From an uncultured Roseovarius sp. (lineage in GTDB: Bacteria > Pseudomonadota > Alphaproteobacteria > Rhodobacterales > Rhodobacteraceae): DNA of 64,000 bases. Below the pieces are notes generated by a model, which made no database searches, was not told the origin of the DNA, and worked only from the letters and a program-made list of their open reading frames with translations. Below, one piece after another: positions 37,159 to 47,280 of the stretch. Where the stretch lies: contig NZ_CAMYMD010000084.1 in assembly GCF_947259555.1 (NCBI RefSeq), positions 62,001 to 126,000 on the forward strand, in the 5' to 3' direction. Numbering within the stretch: position 1 is the stretch's first letter; each line of letters starts with the position of its first letter. The position numbers and the translations under genes were made by a program.

Positions 37159-38505
37159 ATGATCAGGCAAAACATGGCAGGCCTTCAGGCAGAGATTTCC
37201 GGGCTGCGCGCGACGCGCATGGTCGGACGGGTCATATCTGTGCGCGGCAATGCGTTGCGGATCAGTGGCCTGTCTGATCTCGCCCGGCTCGGCGACCGGA
37301 TCGTCATCCATCGTCGGGCCGGGGGCATACTGGCGGGTGAGGTCATTCAACTGGAGGCGGCCGCGCTATTGGTGCTACCGGATGACGCGCCTGAAGGGGT
37401 GGCCCTCGGGGATCGGGTAATTTTGGGTGACAGGGCCGTGATTTCGCCTGCCGATAGCTGGCTTGGCCGGATCATCGACCCTTTCGGTGAGCCCCTTGAT
37501 GGCCGGCCACTCCTGCGCGGTGCCGGAATACTGCCGTTGCGCGCTGATCCACCACCCCCGGCGCGACGACGTGCGATGGGCACGCGGCTGGAAAGCGGGA
37601 TGGCTGCCTTCAATACGGTGCTGCCCATCGTGCGCGGGCAACGTGTGGGGCTGTTTGCTGGATCGGGTGTGGGGAAAACCATGCTTCTGGGCCATCTGGC
37701 GCGCTACATGCAGGCGGATGTCGTTGTCATCGCGTTGATTGGCGAGCGTGGTCGCGAGCTTCGAGACTTCGTCGAGCATGTGCTGGGACCAGAAGGCATG
37801 CGCCGTGCGGTCATTGTCGCCGCGACCTCGGATCGTTCTCCGCTCATACGCCGGCGCTGTGCGTGGGCGGCGATGGCTGTGGCAGAGTTCTTTCGCGATC
37901 AGGGACGGCAGGTGCTGTTTCTGGCAGACTCGATCACGCGGCTTGCCGAGGCGCATCGCGAGGTGGCGACCGCGGCCGGTGAGATGCCCGTGCTACGCGG
38001 CTTTCCTGCGTCGACGTCGCATTTGATCATGTCGCTCTGTGAGCGCGCCGGGCCGGGAGAGGATGAGACAGGCGATATCACCGCGCTCTTCACGGTGCTG
38101 GTTGCGGGGTCGGACATGGACGAGCCGATCGCGGATATTCTCCGAGGCGTGCTGGATGGCCATGTCGTGCTGGACCGTCAGATCGCAGAGCGCGGGCGGT
38201 ATCCGGCGATAGATCTCTTGCGCTCGGTCTCGCGTAGCCTGCCGCGGGCGGCGAGTGACGAGGAAAATACCCTGATCGCGCGCGCCCGCGGCCTGTTGGG
38301 CAGCTATGCGCGGTCCGAGACCATGATAAAGGCGGGCCTCTATGCCGAGGGCAGTGACCCTGAACTGGATCAAGCGATGCGTATCTGGCCCGAACTGGAT
38401 GGCTTTCTCGCCGAAAAAGAAGCGGTGTCGGCCAAGAACAGCTTTTCACGCCTTTCTGTCATTCTGCGTCGGGCCGGTGCCTCCTCGGGCACGCGGGCCC
38501 GGTAA
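37159..38505 (+). CDS. fliI: Flagellum-specific ATPase FliI
   Basis: 'RVGLFAGSGVGKTMLLGHLARYMQADVVVIALIGERGRELRDFVE', 'RGFPASTSHLIMSLCERAG'. Confidence 0.97.
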   Translation: MIRQNMAGLQAEISGLRATRMVGRVISVRGNALRISGLSDLARLGDRIVIHRRAGGILAGEVIQLEAAALLVLPDDAPEGVALGDRVILGDRAVISPADSWLGRIIDPFGEPLDGRPLLRGAGILPLRADPPPPARRRAMGTRLESGMAAFNTVLPIVRGQRVGLFAGSGVGKTMLLGHLARYMQADVVVIALIGERGRELRDFVEHVLGPEGMRRAVIVAATSDRSPLIRRRCAWAAMAVAEFFRDQGRQVLFLADSITRLAEAHREVATAAGEMPVLRGFPASTSHLIMSLCERAGPGEDETGDITALFTVLVAGSDMDEPIADILRGVLDGHVVLDRQIAERGRYPAIDLLRSVSRSLPRAASDEENTLIARARGLLGSYARSETMIKAGLYAEGSDPELDQAMRIWPELDGFLAEKEAVSAKNSFSRLSVILRRAGASSGTRAR

Positions 38506-38516
38506 GCTGACCCTGC

Positions 38517-38942
38517 TCAGGCCGTCATGTGGCGTGCTCGTGCGCCCCGCTCGATCGCGGCGGCGTGCAGGCGGTCCAGATCAAGCTCGTAGCGGATTTC
38601 TTCAAGCAGTCGCAATTCGCGTTCATTGAGCGTGCCATCGGCCGCAGCCACGTCGCAGGCAAGCGCGTAGGCCGTCTCATAGAGGCGTTCGGGCAGGTTG
38701 GACCGGATCAGACCAAAAAGGGCGTCAAGGCCGTCCTCGACCGCGAAAAGATCGAATACGGTTTGCGACATCACGCGCAGGCGGTCGAGGTCATAATCGG
38801 CGAACACTGGCAGATTGTTCACAGTACTCTCTATCTTTACGAGTTCGGCCGTGCGCATGTCTTCGTCCGAGGCGGATATGGCAATCATGACCGCCACGAG
38901 GCAATCCTGCGGTGTAAGCGGATGGGGAAGCTGTTCAGACAT
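38517..38942 (-). CDS. TerB-like (tellurite resistance family) protein
   Basis: 141 aa; two acidic TerB-like repeats '[16 protein letters not shown]', '[22 protein letters not shown]'. Confidence 0.7.
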   Translation of the reverse strand: MSEQLPHPLTPQDCLVAVMIAISASDEDMRTAELVKIESTVNNLPVFADYDLDRLRVMSQTVFDLFAVEDGLDALFGLIRSNLPERLYETAYALACDVAAADGTLNERELRLLEEIRYELDLDRLHAAAIERGARARHMTA

Positions 38943-39062
38943 TCGCTGGCCTTTCGTGGAGGAGCATTGTTGCGGTGCAGAATATTGACTGTTCCGCCCC
39001 CCCGCAATAGGAACCGGCGAAGCCCTGCCGGTGGCCTGACCGGTGCGAGAGGAGACAATCCC

Positions 39063-40637
39063 ATGTCCGAGATGCGCGACGCCGCGATGAATTCGAAAGC
39101 CTGGCCTTTTGAAGAGGCGCGCCGCGTGCTCAAACGGTATGAGAAAAACCCGCCCGAAAAAGGCCATGTCCTTTTCGAGACGGGCTATGGCCCCTCTGGC
39201 CTGCCGCATATCGGCACCTTCGGTGAGGTGCTGCGCACCACGATGATCCGTCGCGCCTTCGAGACGATCAGCGATATCCCCACCCGGCTGATCTGTTTCT
39301 CGGACGATCTCGACGGGATGCGCAAGGTGCCGGGCAACGTCCCCAACCGCGAGATGCTGGCCGAGCATCTGCAAAAGCCGCTAACGAGCGTGCCGGACCC
39401 GTTCGGCACGCACGCGAGCTTTGGCGCGCATAACAACGCCATGCTGCGCCGGTTTCTCGATACCTTCGGATTTGACTACGAGTTCATTTCGGCGACTGAA
39501 TTCTATGCGTCGGGGCAATTTGACGAGGTGCTCTTGCGCGCCGCCGAGCGCTATGACGACATCATGAAGATCATGCTGAAAAGCTTGCGCGAGGAGCGTC
39601 AGCAGACCTATTCGATCTTCCTGCCGCTCCATCCCGAGACGGGGCGCGTGCTCTATGTGCCGATGAAGGAGGTCAATGCCAAGGACGGCACCGTGACCTT
39701 CGACGACGAGATCGGGCGCGAATGGACGCTGCCGGTGACGGGCGGCAATGTGAAGCTGCAATGGAAGCCGGATTTCGGCGCCCGTTGGGCGGCGCTTGGC
39801 GTCGATTTCGAGATGTATGGCAAGGACCATTCGACCAACACGCCGATCTATGACGGCATCTGCCGCGCCCTTGGCATGCGCGCGCCCGAGCATTTCACCT
39901 ATGAGCTGTTCCTGGATGAGAACGGCCAGAAGATCTCCAAGTCGAGTGGCAACGGAATCTCGATCGACGAATGGCTGAGCTATGCCTCGACGGAATCCCT
40001 GAGCTATTTCATGTATCAAAAGCCCAAGACCGCCAAGCGCATGCATTTCGACGTGATCCCCAAGGCGGTGGACGAATATCACCAACAATTGCGCGCCTAT
40101 GCCGGGCAGGACATCACGCAGCGCCTCAACAACCCGGTGCATCACATCCACAACGGCGACGTGCCAGAGAGCCGCATGGTGGTGCCGTTCTCGATGCTCC
40201 TGAACCTCGCCTCGGTTTCGGCCGCGCATGACAAAGAGACGCTGTGGGGCTTCATCCGCCGCTATGCGCCTGAGGCAAGCGCCGAGACCCATCCCGACAT
40301 GGATGCCGCCGCCGGTTACGCGGTGCGCTATTACGAGGATTTCGTCGCCCCCGCCAAGACCTATCGCGCGCCTACAGATCTGGAGCGAGAGGCGCTGACC
40401 GACCTGCGCGATCAACTCGCGGTCTATGACGGGCCGGTGGAGGACGAGGCGCTGCAATCCATCGTCTACGCCGTCGGGCGCGACCGCTTCGATCCGCTGC
40501 GCGACTGGTTCAAGGCGCTTTATGAGGTGTTATTGGGGGCCTCTCAGGGGCCACGTTTCGGCGGGTTCGTAGCACTTTATGGTGTGCAGGAGACGGTGGC
40601 GCTGATCGACAAGGGGCTGGCGGGTGAACTGGCCTGA
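39063..40637 (+). CDS. lysS: Class I lysyl-tRNA synthetase
   Basis: '[25 protein letters not shown]' (HIGH-like) and '[16 protein letters not shown]' (KMSKS-like). Confidence 0.95.
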   Translation: MSEMRDAAMNSKAWPFEEARRVLKRYEKNPPEKGHVLFETGYGPSGLPHIGTFGEVLRTTMIRRAFETISDIPTRLICFSDDLDGMRKVPGNVPNREMLAEHLQKPLTSVPDPFGTHASFGAHNNAMLRRFLDTFGFDYEFISATEFYASGQFDEVLLRAAERYDDIMKIMLKSLREERQQTYSIFLPLHPETGRVLYVPMKEVNAKDGTVTFDDEIGREWTLPVTGGNVKLQWKPDFGARWAALGVDFEMYGKDHSTNTPIYDGICRALGMRAPEHFTYELFLDENGQKISKSSGNGISIDEWLSYASTESLSYFMYQKPKTAKRMHFDVIPKAVDEYHQQLRAYAGQDITQRLNNPVHHIHNGDVPESRMVVPFSMLLNLASVSAAHDKETLWGFIRRYAPEASAETHPDMDAAAGYAVRYYEDFVAPAKTYRAPTDLEREALTDLRDQLAVYDGPVEDEALQSIVYAVGRDRFDPLRDWFKALYEVLLGASQGPRFGGFVALYGVQETVALIDKGLAGELA

Positions 40638-40702
40638 TCTGGGTCATTGCGCGGTTCTGGTCCGCTTGCTAGGCTTCTAACAGTGCAACAGAGGGGCAAA
40701 CG

Positions 40703-41101
40703 ATGCGGACCATAGCCATCCTGACAGCGGCGGCGCTCGCGGCCTGCGCGCAGACGGTTTCCATGCCGGATGCCAGCGAGGGGGCCGCAATCTATGCCGA
40801 GAATTGCGCGCAATGCCACGGGGCATCGGGTAAGGGCGACGGGCCTTGGGCTGCGGGCATGGTGCCGCCGCCCGCCGACCTTACGAAATTCTCTGAGGAA
40901 GGTACGTTTCCCCGTGCACATGTTCTGTCGGTGATCGACGGTTATGACCGCACAGATCTGCCGGGTAAGGAGATGCCGGAATTTGGCCTGTTGCTCGAAG
41001 GCGATACGGTGCCCGTGGATGTTGGCGATGGGGTGCTGACACCCACCCCCCGTCCATTGGCGGCGCTGATGGCCTATCTGGAGAGCATTCAGAAGCCTTG
41101 A
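40703..41101 (+). CDS. Cytochrome c family lipoprotein
   Basis: Lipobox-like 'ALAAC'; heme site 'CAQCHG'. Confidence 0.8.
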   Translation: MRTIAILTAAALAACAQTVSMPDASEGAAIYAENCAQCHGASGKGDGPWAAGMVPPPADLTKFSEEGTFPRAHVLSVIDGYDRTDLPGKEMPEFGLLLEGDTVPVDVGDGVLTPTPRPLAALMAYLESIQKP

Positions 41102-41107
41102 AGACAA

Positions 41108-41133
41108 GTGGCAGGCCATGATCGGCCTGCCAC
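41108..41133. terminator. Terminator hairpin between convergent cytochrome c and OmpA-like genes
   Basis: GTGGCAGGCC-ATGATC-GGCCTGCCAC, 10-bp perfect stem; minus-strand exit is TTGTCTTC. Confidence 0.7.
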
Positions 41134-41154
41134 GTTCTCAACGGCATTAGGCGG

Positions 41155-41817
41155 TTATCGTGCGTTCGGCAGAATCACGATCTCGACACGCCGGTTTTGT
41201 GCTTTGCCTTCCGTGGTCAGATTTGACGCGACGGGCTGGTCTTCGCCGCGCCCGAACGCTCTGAGCCTTGCCGAAGATACGCCGCCGGTCATCAACACAT
41301 CAGCCACGGCATTGGCGCGGCGCTCTGACAGGGTTTGATTGTAGCTCGCCGCGCCATCGCTGTCGGTATGGCCCACGACCTGCACTGTCGTGTCGGGATA
41401 TTTCTGCAAGCTGCGCGCGACCTTGAAGAGATCGTCGCGCAATACGGGCGTGACGTTGAAACTGTCGACCGCGAAAAGGATGTCCTGCGGCATCGTGAGG
41501 ATCAGCCGGTCGCCGGTGTTGACGATCTGAACGTCATTGTCGAGTTGCTGGCGCAGTTCCGCCTCTTGCTTGTCCAGCGCGTTGCCAATCGCCGCGCCAC
41601 CAGCCGCGCCAAGGATGCCACCGATGAGGGCGCCCTTGCCCTTGTCATCGCTGACAATTGCGCCTGTTCCTGCGCCGAGTATCCCGCCCAGAAGCGCGCC
41701 TTGCTTGGTTTTCTGATTGGGGTCCGTCCCGTTGACATAGGCCGGGTCGGTGCACGCGGTTGCCAATAGCAGGGACGCGCCGGAAAGAATGAGAAGGGGG
41801 TTGCGTGCTCGGATCAT
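41155..41817 (-). CDS. OmpA family lipoprotein with glycine-zipper segment
   Basis: Lipobox 'LLATAC'; glycine-rich region; OmpA domain 'VVGHTDSDGAASYNQTLSERRANAV'. Confidence 0.88.
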   Translation of the reverse strand: MIRARNPLLILSGASLLLATACTDPAYVNGTDPNQKTKQGALLGGILGAGTGAIVSDDKGKGALIGGILGAAGGAAIGNALDKQEAELRQQLDNDVQIVNTGDRLILTMPQDILFAVDSFNVTPVLRDDLFKVARSLQKYPDTTVQVVGHTDSDGAASYNQTLSERRANAVADVLMTGGVSSARLRAFGRGEDQPVASNLTTEGKAQNRRVEIVILPNAR

Positions 41818-41939
41818 GAATTTCGCCTCTTTGATGGACACGCCCGATAGATCGGGATCGACTTGATGATATGCAATAACAACCCCTATCCCAAGGGGTT
41901 TTCAGGGGGAAAGACCAGGAATGGCGCGCAGAAATCCGC

Positions 41940-42773
41940 CTATGCGTCGGCCCTTGCGCTCTCCCATGCGAGGATTGCCCGCTTGACCGGCAGGCCCCAG
42001 TGATAGCCGCCAAGCCCCCCCGATTTGCGCAGGGCGCGGTGGCATGGAATTAGAAAGCTGACCGGGTTGCGCCCCACTGCGGTGCCCACTGCACGCACCG
42101 CGCGCGGGCTGCCGATGGCCGCGGCGATCTCGGAATAGGTGGTGACATGGCCCGAGGGAATGGCGAGCAGCGCCTCCCAGACCTTGATCTGAAAGGGCGC
42201 GCCGATCATGTGCAGCGCGGCCTCCCTCCGCCCGTCGAAGCCCGCCTCGACCCAAGGCGCGATCCTGTCGGGGGCCTCGATATAGGCCGCATCCGGCCAG
42301 CGCGCGCGCATATCGGCCATGGTCGCGGCGTGCCCGAACTCTCCGGCAAAGGCCAGGCCGCACAATCCGCGATCCGTGCCCATGGCAAGCGCCTCGCCGA
42401 ACGGGCTGTCGAACCAACCGTAATGAATGGTCAATCCTGATCCCTTGCGCGCAAACTCCCCGGGGCTCATCGCCTCCCACCGCAGAAAAAGATCATGCAG
42501 CCGCCCCGAGCTCGACAGCCCTGCCGCATCGGCTGTCTCCAGCGTCGTGTAGCGCTGCGCCAGAAGATCCTTGGCATGGCCCAACGTCAGGTATTGTTGG
42601 TACCGCTTGGGCGAGACCCCAACCCATTGCGAAAACAGGCGCTGGAAATGCGCGGCGCTCATGCCCATTTCGGCGGCCAGATCGTTGAGCGAGAGGGTCT
42701 CGTCGCGCCCGTCGATCAATTCGATCGCGCGGCGCATGACATTGAAGTGGTAGCTCTGTTCGAGATCGGTCAT
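41940..42773 (-). CDS. AraC-type HTH / methylated-DNA-protein cysteine methyltransferase (Ada-like without N-terminal metal domain)
   Basis: AraC HTH 'MSAAHFQRLFSQWVGVSPKRYQQYLTLGHAKDLL' and Ogt active site 'FLIPCHRAL'. Confidence 0.88.
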   Translation of the reverse strand: MTDLEQSYHFNVMRRAIELIDGRDETLSLNDLAAEMGMSAAHFQRLFSQWVGVSPKRYQQYLTLGHAKDLLAQRYTTLETADAAGLSSSGRLHDLFLRWEAMSPGEFARKGSGLTIHYGWFDSPFGEALAMGTDRGLCGLAFAGEFGHAATMADMRARWPDAAYIEAPDRIAPWVEAGFDGRREAALHMIGAPFQIKVWEALLAIPSGHVTTYSEIAAAIGSPRAVRAVGTAVGRNPVSFLIPCHRALRKSGGLGGYHWGLPVKRAILAWESARADA

Positions 42774-42869
42774 CGCATATCCTGACAGCTTTGCCACAAG
42801 ATAGGCCGGGCGCGCTTGGCGCGCGACCCGAATGTTGCGGATCCCGCCAAATCCCGTCATAGAACGCCA

Positions 42870-43514
42870 ATGGTGCGCCAGCTCGATTATCACACGATCC
42901 GCGAGATCTTTACCCGGTTCGAGGCCGCAGAGCCTGAACCCAAGGGCGAGTTGGAACATGTCAACGCCTACACGCTGGTGGTGGCGGTCGCGCTTTCGGC
43001 TCAGGCGACCGATGTGGGCGTGAACCGCGCCACGCGCGCGCTGTTCCAAATCGCTGACACGCCGGAAAAGATGCTCGCCCTTGGCGAAGACGCGCTGACC
43101 GAGCATATCAAGACCATCGGCCTCTACCGCAACAAGGCCCGCAACGTGATGAAGCTCAGCCGTATCCTCGTGGAGGAGTATGACGGCAACGTGCCCAATT
43201 CCCGTGCGGCCCTTCAATCGCTGCCGGGCGTTGGACGCAAGACCGCCAATGTCGTGCTGAACATGTGGTGGCACTACCCGGCGCAGGCCGTGGATACGCA
43301 CATCTTCCGCGTCGGCAACCGCAGCGGCATCTGCCCGGGAAAGACTGTCGACGCCGTCGAACGCGCCATCGAGGACAATATCCCGGTGGATTTCCAGCGC
43401 CACGCGCATCACTGGCTGATCCTGCATGGCCGCTACACCTGCAAGGCCCGCAAACCGATGTGCGGCACCTGCCTCATCCGTGATCTCTGCTTATTCGAGG
43501 ACAAGACCTTATGA
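42870..43514 (+). CDS. nth: Endonuclease III
   Basis: HhH 'SLPGVGRKTANVVL', catalytic 'VDTHIFRVGNR', [4Fe-4S] 'CKARKPMCGTCLIRDLC'. Confidence 0.96.
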   Translation: MVRQLDYHTIREIFTRFEAAEPEPKGELEHVNAYTLVVAVALSAQATDVGVNRATRALFQIADTPEKMLALGEDALTEHIKTIGLYRNKARNVMKLSRILVEEYDGNVPNSRAALQSLPGVGRKTANVVLNMWWHYPAQAVDTHIFRVGNRSGICPGKTVDAVERAIEDNIPVDFQRHAHHWLILHGRYTCKARKPMCGTCLIRDLCLFEDKTL

Positions 43515-44497
43515 CCAAATATCAGGCCGTCGGCATCGGCAATGCCGTGGTGGACGTGATCAGCCAGTGCGACGACGGATTTCTGGCGCGGATGGGCATC
43601 GACAAGGGCGTGATGCAGCTGATCGGGACCGAGCGCGCCGAATTTCTCTACGAGAACATGACCGACCGGCGGCAGATGCCGGGCGGCTCGGTGGCCAATA
43701 CCATCGCGGGACTGGGTGCACTCGGCCTCTCGACCGGCTTCATCGGGCGGGTGAGCGATGATGCTCTGGGCCACTATTACGCACAGGCCATGGCCGAGGT
43801 CGGCACCGATTTCGTCAACGCCCCGCGCAGCGACGGTGCACTGCCCACCTCGCGCTCGATGATCTTTGTCTCGCCGGATGGCGAGCGGTCGATGAACACC
43901 TATCTGGGGATTTCCACCGAACTGGGCGAGGGCGACGTTTCCGAAGAGGTGGCCGGGCAGGCGGGGCTCCTGTTTCTCGAGGGCTATCTATTCGATAAGC
44001 CCAAGGGCAAAGCGGCGTTCGAGCGCGCGGCGCGCGCGGCGCGGGCCGGGGGTGGCAAGGCCGGTATCACGCTGTCCGATCCGTTCTGCGTAGACCGGCA
44101 CCGCGTCGATTTTCGCGGGCTGTTGCGCGAGCTGGATTACGTCATAGGCAACGAGCACGAATGGTGCGCGCTCTACGAGACCGAGGACCTCGGCGCCGCA
44201 TTGGAGCAGGCGGCGCAGGAAAGCGGGCTGATCGTCTGCACCCGTTCGGGACAGGACGTGGTGCTGGTCGAGGGTGCGGAAACGGTGACGGTGCCTGTGC
44301 AGCGCGTCGAGCCGGTGGACACGACCGGCGCGGGCGATCAATTCGCCGCCGGGTTGCTTTATGGCCTTGCGACACAGCGCCCGCTGGAGGTGGCGGGACG
44401 CATGGGCTGTATCGCCGCCGCCGAGGTGATTGGCCACTACGGGGCCCGCCCCGATGCGGACGTCAAGGCGCTCTTTGCCGCCGAAGGGCTGATCTGA
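43511..44497 (+). CDS. PfkB family sugar/adenosine kinase
   Basis: 'MPGGSVANTIAGLGALGLSTGFIGRV' and 'DTTGAGDQFAAGLLYGL'. Confidence 0.85.
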   Translation: MTKYQAVGIGNAVVDVISQCDDGFLARMGIDKGVMQLIGTERAEFLYENMTDRRQMPGGSVANTIAGLGALGLSTGFIGRVSDDALGHYYAQAMAEVGTDFVNAPRSDGALPTSRSMIFVSPDGERSMNTYLGISTELGEGDVSEEVAGQAGLLFLEGYLFDKPKGKAAFERAARAARAGGGKAGITLSDPFCVDRHRVDFRGLLRELDYVIGNEHEWCALYETEDLGAALEQAAQESGLIVCTRSGQDVVLVEGAETVTVPVQRVEPVDTTGAGDQFAAGLLYGLATQRPLEVAGRMGCIAAAEVIGHYGARPDADVKALFAAEGLI

Positions 44498-44529
44498 GAG
44501 GCGTGCAGCCCGTGGCAGGGTCCGGGTTC

Positions 44530-44699
44530 GAGTATTTTTGCCATAAAGAAACACAAGGGTTTGTTAACCCTGACATGTCATGCTCGAGGTGCGGTACAGG
44601 CTGGAGAGCCGATGACCGTCCATGAAGACGCCGCGCCCGGGTGTTGCGTGTGTCAAACCCGGGCGCGCATTTTCATGTTTCTTTATGGTTCCAATACTC
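44530..44699. repeat. Imperfect inverted repeat (24-nt arms) flanking a terminator hairpin
   Basis: GAGTATTtttgCCATAAAGAAACA (44530-44553) / TGTTTCTTTATGGttccAATACTC (44676-44699). Confidence 0.65.
44632..44673 (+). terminator. Rho-independent-type terminator
   Basis: CGCGCCCGGGT (44632-44642) / ACCCGGGCGCG (44657-44667), 11-bp perfect arms, then CATTTT. Confidence 0.7.
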
Positions 44700-44755
44700 C
44701 GGGGTGAATTGGCCGCAGGCCAAGAGGAGCAGCGCCCCTCACGCCACAGACACGC

Positions 44756-45532
44756 TCACTTGTCGCGGAATTGTGCCTCGCGCTTTTCAGCGAAGGCGGC
44801 CATGCCCTCTTTCTGGTCTTCGGTCGCAAAGAGCGAGTGGAACACGCGGCGCTCGAACAAGAGCCCTTCGCGCAGCGTGGTCTCGTAGGAGCGGTTGACC
44901 GCCTCCTTGGCCGCCATCACCGAGATCTGCGATTTCTCAGCAATTTTCTGCGCCGCCGACATCGCCTCTTCCATGAGCTTTTTGGCGGGCACCACGCGGC
45001 TCACCAGACCAGCGCGCTCGGCCTCTTCGGCATCCATGAAGCGGCCCGTCAGGTTCATGTCCATCGCCTTGGACTTGCCCACCAGCCGGGTCAGGCGCTG
45101 CGTGCCGCCCAGCCCCGCGATGACGCCGAGATTGATCTCGGGCTGGCCGAATTTGGCGGTGTCCGAACAGATGATGAAATCGCACATCATCGCCAGTTCA
45201 CAGCCACCCCCAAGGGCATAGCCAGAGACAGCGGCAATGATCGGTTTGCGCACGCGGCAAATCGCGTCGCTGTCATCGGTGAAGAGATCCTCGAGGAAGA
45301 CATCGACGAATCCCTTGCCGCTCATCATCTTGATGTCGGCCCCGGCCGCAAACGCCTTTTCCGACCCGGTGAGCAGGATGCAGCGCACCTTGTCGTTCTT
45401 TTGCGCCTCGCCAAGCGCCTGCGACAGCTCCGACATGAGCTGATCGTTGAGCGCATTGAGGGCATCGGGACGATTGAGTTTGATGAGGGCGACGTGGTCT
45501 TCTATTTCGACGATGATCGTCTCATAGGCCAT
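44756..45532 (-). CDS. Enoyl-CoA hydratase
   Basis: '[12 protein letters not shown]', '[54 protein letters not shown]'. Confidence 0.92.
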   Translation of the reverse strand: MAYETIIVEIEDHVALIKLNRPDALNALNDQLMSELSQALGEAQKNDKVRCILLTGSEKAFAAGADIKMMSGKGFVDVFLEDLFTDDSDAICRVRKPIIAAVSGYALGGGCELAMMCDFIICSDTAKFGQPEINLGVIAGLGGTQRLTRLVGKSKAMDMNLTGRFMDAEEAERAGLVSRVVPAKKLMEEAMSAAQKIAEKSQISVMAAKEAVNRSYETTLREGLLFERRVFHSLFATEDQKEGMAAFAEKREAQFRDK

Positions 45533-45595
45533 GAAATCAGCTTTCATTTGTTTCCATCAGACCGATTCATTACCACTGTTGGCCGCGCGTTCAAC

Positions 45596-46447
45596 CTATC
45601 TTTGACAGCGCGGACAATAGAAACTGGACCGCCCGGACTGCACAACGCGCCCGATCACGCCCTCACATCCCTCCGTCCGGCACGCCTCGCCCTCGCGCCC
45701 GTAGACGTCGAAACTGTGCTGGAAATAGCCCAATTCGCCATCCGCCTGCCGGTAATCCCGCAGTGAGGAGCCACCTGCGGTGATCGCGTCCAGCAGCACC
45801 TCGCGGATGACGGGTACCAGCCCGCCCGCGCGCCTGCCCGAGATGTTCCCGGCGCGCCTGCGCGGCGAAATGCGCGCGCGAAAAAGCGTCTCGCAGACAT
45901 AGATATTCCCAAGGCCTGCCACGATCCGCTGATCGAGCAACGCGGATTTGATCGGCGTGTTGCGCCCCTTGAGCATCGCCGCGAGATAGGGCGCGTTAAA
46001 ATCGTTGCCCAAGGGTTCCGGCCCCAGTTTTGCCAGCAACGGATGCGCCTCTGCCCCGTCCTTAGGCATCAGGTCCATCGCGCCGAAACGGCGCGGATCG
46101 TTGAAGGTGATCCGCGCGCCATTTTCCATGTCGAGCACCACGTGATCATGCTTTTCCGGTGCGGGGTGGTCATGCACGAAACGCCCCAGCGGATCGCCCG
46201 AGACCAGCATGCGCCCCGACATGCCGAGATGGATGAGCAGCGTCTCGCCCGAGGCAAGATCGGCGAGGATGTATTTCGACCGCCGCCGTAGTATCAGCAC
46301 CCGCTGCCCGGTCAGCCGCGCGGCCATGTCGGGCGGGAACGGCCAGCGCAGATCAGGGCGGTTGACGGCAGCGCGCGCGATCACCTGCCCCTCCATCACC
46401 GGGGCAAGGCCGCGGCGGACTGTCTCAACCTCTGGCAATTCGGGCAT
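45596..46447 (-). CDS. mutM: Formamidopyrimidine-DNA glycosylase
   Basis: N-terminal '[13 protein letters not shown]', C-terminal zinc finger '[28 protein letters not shown]'. Confidence 0.96.
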   Translation of the reverse strand: MPELPEVETVRRGLAPVMEGQVIARAAVNRPDLRWPFPPDMAARLTGQRVLILRRRSKYILADLASGETLLIHLGMSGRMLVSGDPLGRFVHDHPAPEKHDHVVLDMENGARITFNDPRRFGAMDLMPKDGAEAHPLLAKLGPEPLGNDFNAPYLAAMLKGRNTPIKSALLDQRIVAGLGNIYVCETLFRARISPRRRAGNISGRRAGGLVPVIREVLLDAITAGGSSLRDYRQADGELGYFQHSFDVYGREGEACRTEGCEGVIGRVVQSGRSSFYCPRCQR

Positions 46448-46533
46448 TTGGAACCTCGATCAACACAAGCGGCGCATTGTAACCCCCCGTCCGCGCCCTA
46501 TAAGAAGGGCAGGACACAGGAGCGGCAAGGCCC

Positions 46534-47277
46534 ATGAACGAGAAAACCACGCATTTCGGATTTCAGGATGTGCCCGAGTCAGAGAAGGCCGGGCGCGTGC
46601 GAGGGGTCTTTGGCCGCGTGGCGAGCAAATACGACGTGATGAACGATGCGATGAGCCTCGGGATTCACCGCATCTGGAAGGATGCGATGATGGATTGGCT
46701 CGCCCCGCGCACGGGCCAACGCCTGCTCGATGTGGCAGGCGGCACCGGCGATATCGCCTTTCGGTTCCTCAAGCGCGCCGGTCGTGGCCATGCCACCGTG
46801 CTCGACCTGACCGAGCCGATGCTGGACGAGGGGCGCAAGCGCGCCGAGGCGGAACAGATGGCCGACAGCCTCGATTGGGTGGTGGGCGATGCGATGGCGC
46901 TGCCGTTCGAGGACAACAGCTTTGACGTCTACACGATCAGCTTCGGCATCCGTAACGTGACCCGCCCGCAAGAGGCGCTGAACGAGGCGTTTCGCGTGCT
47001 CAAGCCCGGCGGGCGGCTGATGGTGTTGGAGTTCAGTCAGATCCCCAATGAGCTGATGCAAAAGGTCTATGATGTCTACAGCTTCAACATCATTCCGCGT
47101 CTCGGGCAGGCGATCGCCAATGATCGCGACAGCTATCAGTATCTGGTCGAATCGATCCGCAAGTTCCCCGATCAGGAGACGTTTCTGGGGATGGTCCGAC
47201 AGGCCGGCTTCGAACAGGCAAAATACCGCAATCTCAGCGTGGGTATCGCTTGTCTGCATTCCGGCTGGAAAATCTGA
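46534..47277 (+). CDS. ubiE: Ubiquinone/menaquinone biosynthesis C-methyltransferase UbiE
   Basis: '[19 protein letters not shown]', '[15 protein letters not shown]', '[24 protein letters not shown]'. Confidence 0.96.
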   Translation: MNEKTTHFGFQDVPESEKAGRVRGVFGRVASKYDVMNDAMSLGIHRIWKDAMMDWLAPRTGQRLLDVAGGTGDIAFRFLKRAGRGHATVLDLTEPMLDEGRKRAEAEQMADSLDWVVGDAMALPFEDNSFDVYTISFGIRNVTRPQEALNEAFRVLKPGGRLMVLEFSQIPNELMQKVYDVYSFNIIPRLGQAIANDRDSYQYLVESIRKFPDQETFLGMVRQAGFEQAKYRNLSVGIACLHSGWKI

Positions 47278-47280
47278 GCG

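Noticed and set aside
39381-40457. 358-aa minus-strand ORF antisense to lysS
   Set aside because: Shadow of class I LysRS; Arg/His/Val-rich composition, no motif
41940-43427. 495-aa form of the Ada-like ORF
   Set aside because: The upstream ~220 codons are antisense to nth; natural start is ATG at 42773 ('MTDLEQSYHFNVMRRAIELI')
44612-44707. 31-codon ORF spanning the terminator hairpin after the PfkB kinase gene
   Set aside because: Too short, no supporting homology; explained by the terminator/inverted repeat
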